From NCBI RefSeq assembly GCF_036370855.1, contig NW_026991408.1, positions 310,001 through 374,000 on the forward strand: 64,000 nt of DNA, given 5' to 3'. How positions within the stretch are numbered: the first letter of the stretch is position 1; each line of letters begins with the position of its first letter. This DNA comes from Dromaius novaehollandiae. Lineage: Eukaryota > Chordata > Aves > Casuariiformes > Dromaiidae. Shown here piece by piece: positions 62,415 to 64,000 of the stretch. A program made the translations under genes and the position numbers. The notes below the pieces were generated by a model that ran no database searches, was not told the origin of the DNA, and saw only the letters and a program-made list of their open reading frames with translations.

Positions 62415-62772
62415 GAATGCGGGGAGCCGTAGCTTTCGGCGCGGCATGCCGGGAGCAGTAGTCTTCCGGCACTGGGCTTCCGGGCGGCCATGTTGCCTGG
62501 CATGGCATGCCGGGAACGGTAGTCTTCCGGCACTGGGCTTCCGGGCGGACATGTTGCCTGGCATGGCATGCCGGGAACGGTAGTCTTCCGGCACTGGGCT
62601 TCCGGGACGCCATTTTCGCGTGCACGGTATGCTGGGAGGTGTAGTCTTCTCACTACAGTGGGGGCTACTGGGTGACCATGCTGCGCCTCTCGAGGTGGCC
62701 CCGGGGGGGGCGGCAGGTCCCTGCCAGCGGGGTTCCCAGCAGCCGGCCATGTGGCAGGCCAGGAGCTGTAGT
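62415..62772 (-). promoter_or_regulatory. 61-bp tandem promoter-like array: ZNF143/THAP11, ETS and YY1 motifs
   Basis: On the minus strand the motif ACTACnnnTCCC(A/G)GCATGC, the ZNF143/THAP11 (SBS) type, occurs at 62444-62462, 62505-62523, 62566-62584 and 62627-62645, three exact 61-bp steps. Weaker copies lie at 62415-62433 and 62754-62772. Each full unit then carries CCGGAAG, CCCGGAAGC (ETS sites) and CAACATGGCCGCC or a variant (YY1). The unit at 62627 (ACTACACCTCCCAGCATACC) is closest to the known consensus. It lies in a CpG-rich block (about 61780-62760) that may be a promoter. Confidence 0.85.
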
Positions 62773-63003
62773 GCCAGGGGCCGGTGCCTTCTCAGCCCTG
62801 CAGCAGTGGCCCGCTGGGTCTGTTCCTTACTGGACGTGTGTCACTCACGCCTGAGTCCCCACAGGTCACGGGGGACAGTGGAATGTCCCTGTCTTTCCCC
62901 GGTACAGGGCAGGAAGCGTTTTCCATCTCCGATGGTGTTGCAAGACAACCTTGGAAGCTCAGAAGGAGTGTTCCTGCTGTTTCAACTAGGCAGATGAGGA
63001 GAA

Positions 63004-63149
63004 TCTCTGTCTCTCTGTCTCTCTGTCTCTCTGTCTCTCTGTCTCTCTGTCTCTCTGTCTCTCTGTCTCTCTGTCTCTCTGTCTCTCTGTCTCTCTGTCT
63101 CTCTGTCTCTCTGTCTCTCTGTCTCTCTGTCTCTCTGTCTCTCTGTCTC
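63004..63149 (+). repeat. (CTCTCTGT)n microsatellite, about 18 units
   Basis: Perfect 8-bp repeat over about 145 bp. It yields long meaningless frames on both strands. Confidence 0.97.
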
Positions 63150-63234
63150 GGGAGGAAATAATTCTTTAATCAAGGCCATGCTAGAAGTGCTAAAGCCTTA
63201 AAGAAACAGTAAATCAAAATGTTTTGTTTTCTAT

Positions 63235-63622
63235 GTAGACGTTGCCAATTTAGCAAAGGAATTCGAGGTATCCCCTAACTGAACTGTCCTCATTCTAATA
63301 CAAGAAAATCACGCCCATAGGTCAGAAAGACCCGCGCCCGGGTGAAGACCCCTCCCCTGAGCATGCGTAGTTTTAAAATGGTGTGTAAGCAATATTAGAA
63401 TTGTATGTAAATCACTAACCAACCGGTGTAAGAGGGAAAGTTGCAAACCTTGCAAGTTGTGTAAATGCTACTTGGAAAGCCGGGGGGGGGGGGGGGGGGG
63501 GAGTTGCGCTTGGTTTGTGGGGAAAACACCGAGCAGCCAGGCTTGCACAACTCTGAAATAAATAAGCAAATGTCTCTCCTGAGCGTGTCATTATTGGCTT
63601 AGTGCACAGCGGGCAACGAATC
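63235..63622 (+). mobile_element. Possible solo LTR of an avian endogenous retrovirus
   Basis: The segment begins TGTAGACG, has AATAAATAA near 63557 followed after about 40 bp by a GT-rich stretch, and ends close to GCGGGCAACGAATCC, an ending of the sort seen in avian ERV LTRs. A G20 run at 63482-63501 interrupts it. No coding part is visible in the window and a partner LTR was not found. Family and age are not determined; the call rests on layout. Confidence 0.4.
63482..63501 (+). repeat. G20 homopolymer
   Basis: Uninterrupted run of 20 G. Confidence 0.9.
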
Positions 63623-64000
63623 CGCTTTTCGGACAGCAGCGTGACCAGGCAGGGTTGTCCCCGGGGGCTGGGGCTGTCCCTCTTGGAAACGGGGAGGGCG
63701 GGGAGAGTAGGAGGGCGCTGCGGGCTCCTGGGGGTCGTAGCTTTGCTCAGGATTGGGGCCGGTTAGGCAGCTGCTGGGAGGAGTGGCGGTGCTGGGAGGG
63801 CACGGTGCGGAGCTGTCCTGCTGTGCAGCACAAGGGAAAGTCGACCAGCACCGTTGCCGTCCGAGGACCCTGGAACAGCCCGAGAGACCCTGGAACGGCC
63901 ACCCCACGGACACCGTGTCACTGCCTCGCAAGGCCACTGCGTTCAGGTACGTTTGACTACATCCGGCAGAAAAAATGTAAGCCGAAGGATCAGGGCAAAT
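63623..64000. other. GC-rich window end, no gene recognised
   Basis: CpG-bearing sequence with a donor-like CAG|GTACGT at about 63949. No homologous protein recognised. Confidence 0.35.

Noticed and set aside
61673-62653. 326-residue minus-strand frame over the 61-bp array
   Set aside because: Repeats the 61-bp unit in translation and is Pro-rich low complexity; no domain recognised.
62784-63179. Frames of Ser/Leu/Cys or Arg/Glu/Thr/Asp repeats
   Set aside because: Translations of the (CTCTCTGT)n microsatellite.

Overview
The window is vertebrate, almost certainly avian (a galliform is likely). The H2AX protein is bird-like, the introns are short, CpG islands are dense, and the gene order VPS11 - HMBS - H2AX - DPAGT1 - C2CD2L matches human 11q23.3. 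A gene-dense, GC-rich avian microchromosome fits best. I recognised no CR1 LINE.

Layout. 1-4803 (+): last nine coding exons of VPS11 (endolysosomal tethering; the gene starts outside the window). 5017-14728 (+): complete HMBS in 13 coding exons (heme synthesis), starting only about 160 bp after the VPS11 poly(A) signal. 16016-16447 (-): intronless H2AX with a histone 3' stem-loop, convergent with HMBS. 16448-19547: H2AX promoter and a diffuse low-complexity stretch. 19548-24748 (-): complete DPAGT1 in nine exons (first step of N-glycan precursor synthesis). 24749-26766: DPAGT1 CpG island, with a TATA box facing the other way, then the C2CD2L promoter. 26767-46273 (+): complete C2CD2L/TMEM24 in 14 exons (ER-plasma membrane phosphatidylinositol transfer). 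46274-55500: C2CD2L 3' UTR and intergenic DNA with no gene I can recognise. All exon joins given for the four multi-exon genes keep the reading frame, and the summed lengths agree with the human proteins (HMBS 382 aa, DPAGT1 406 aa, C2CD2L 669 aa, VPS11 C-terminal 496 aa).

55.6-62.8 kb is the unusual part. It holds four tandem arrays. Three are built around a core resembling a well-known CpG-island promoter motif: a 79-bp unit repeated about 18 times, each carrying an NRF1-like GCGCATGCGC palindrome and a YY1-like GCTGCCAT; a 23-bp unit repeated about 33 times with an SP1-type GC box; and a 61-bp unit carrying a ZNF143/THAP11-like motif, two ETS sites and a YY1 site. The fourth is a degenerate 31-bp minisatellite of unclear nature. 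Between them lies a small CpG-rich locus (58250-58780) that may be the start of a transcript. The long open frames here (600+ residues on both strands) are by-products of the 23-bp repeat and are not proteins.

The named genes are unrelated housekeeping genes that share a neighbourhood rather than a pathway. Tight spacing, convergent 3' ends and shared CpG islands suggest transcriptional interplay, but that is inference.
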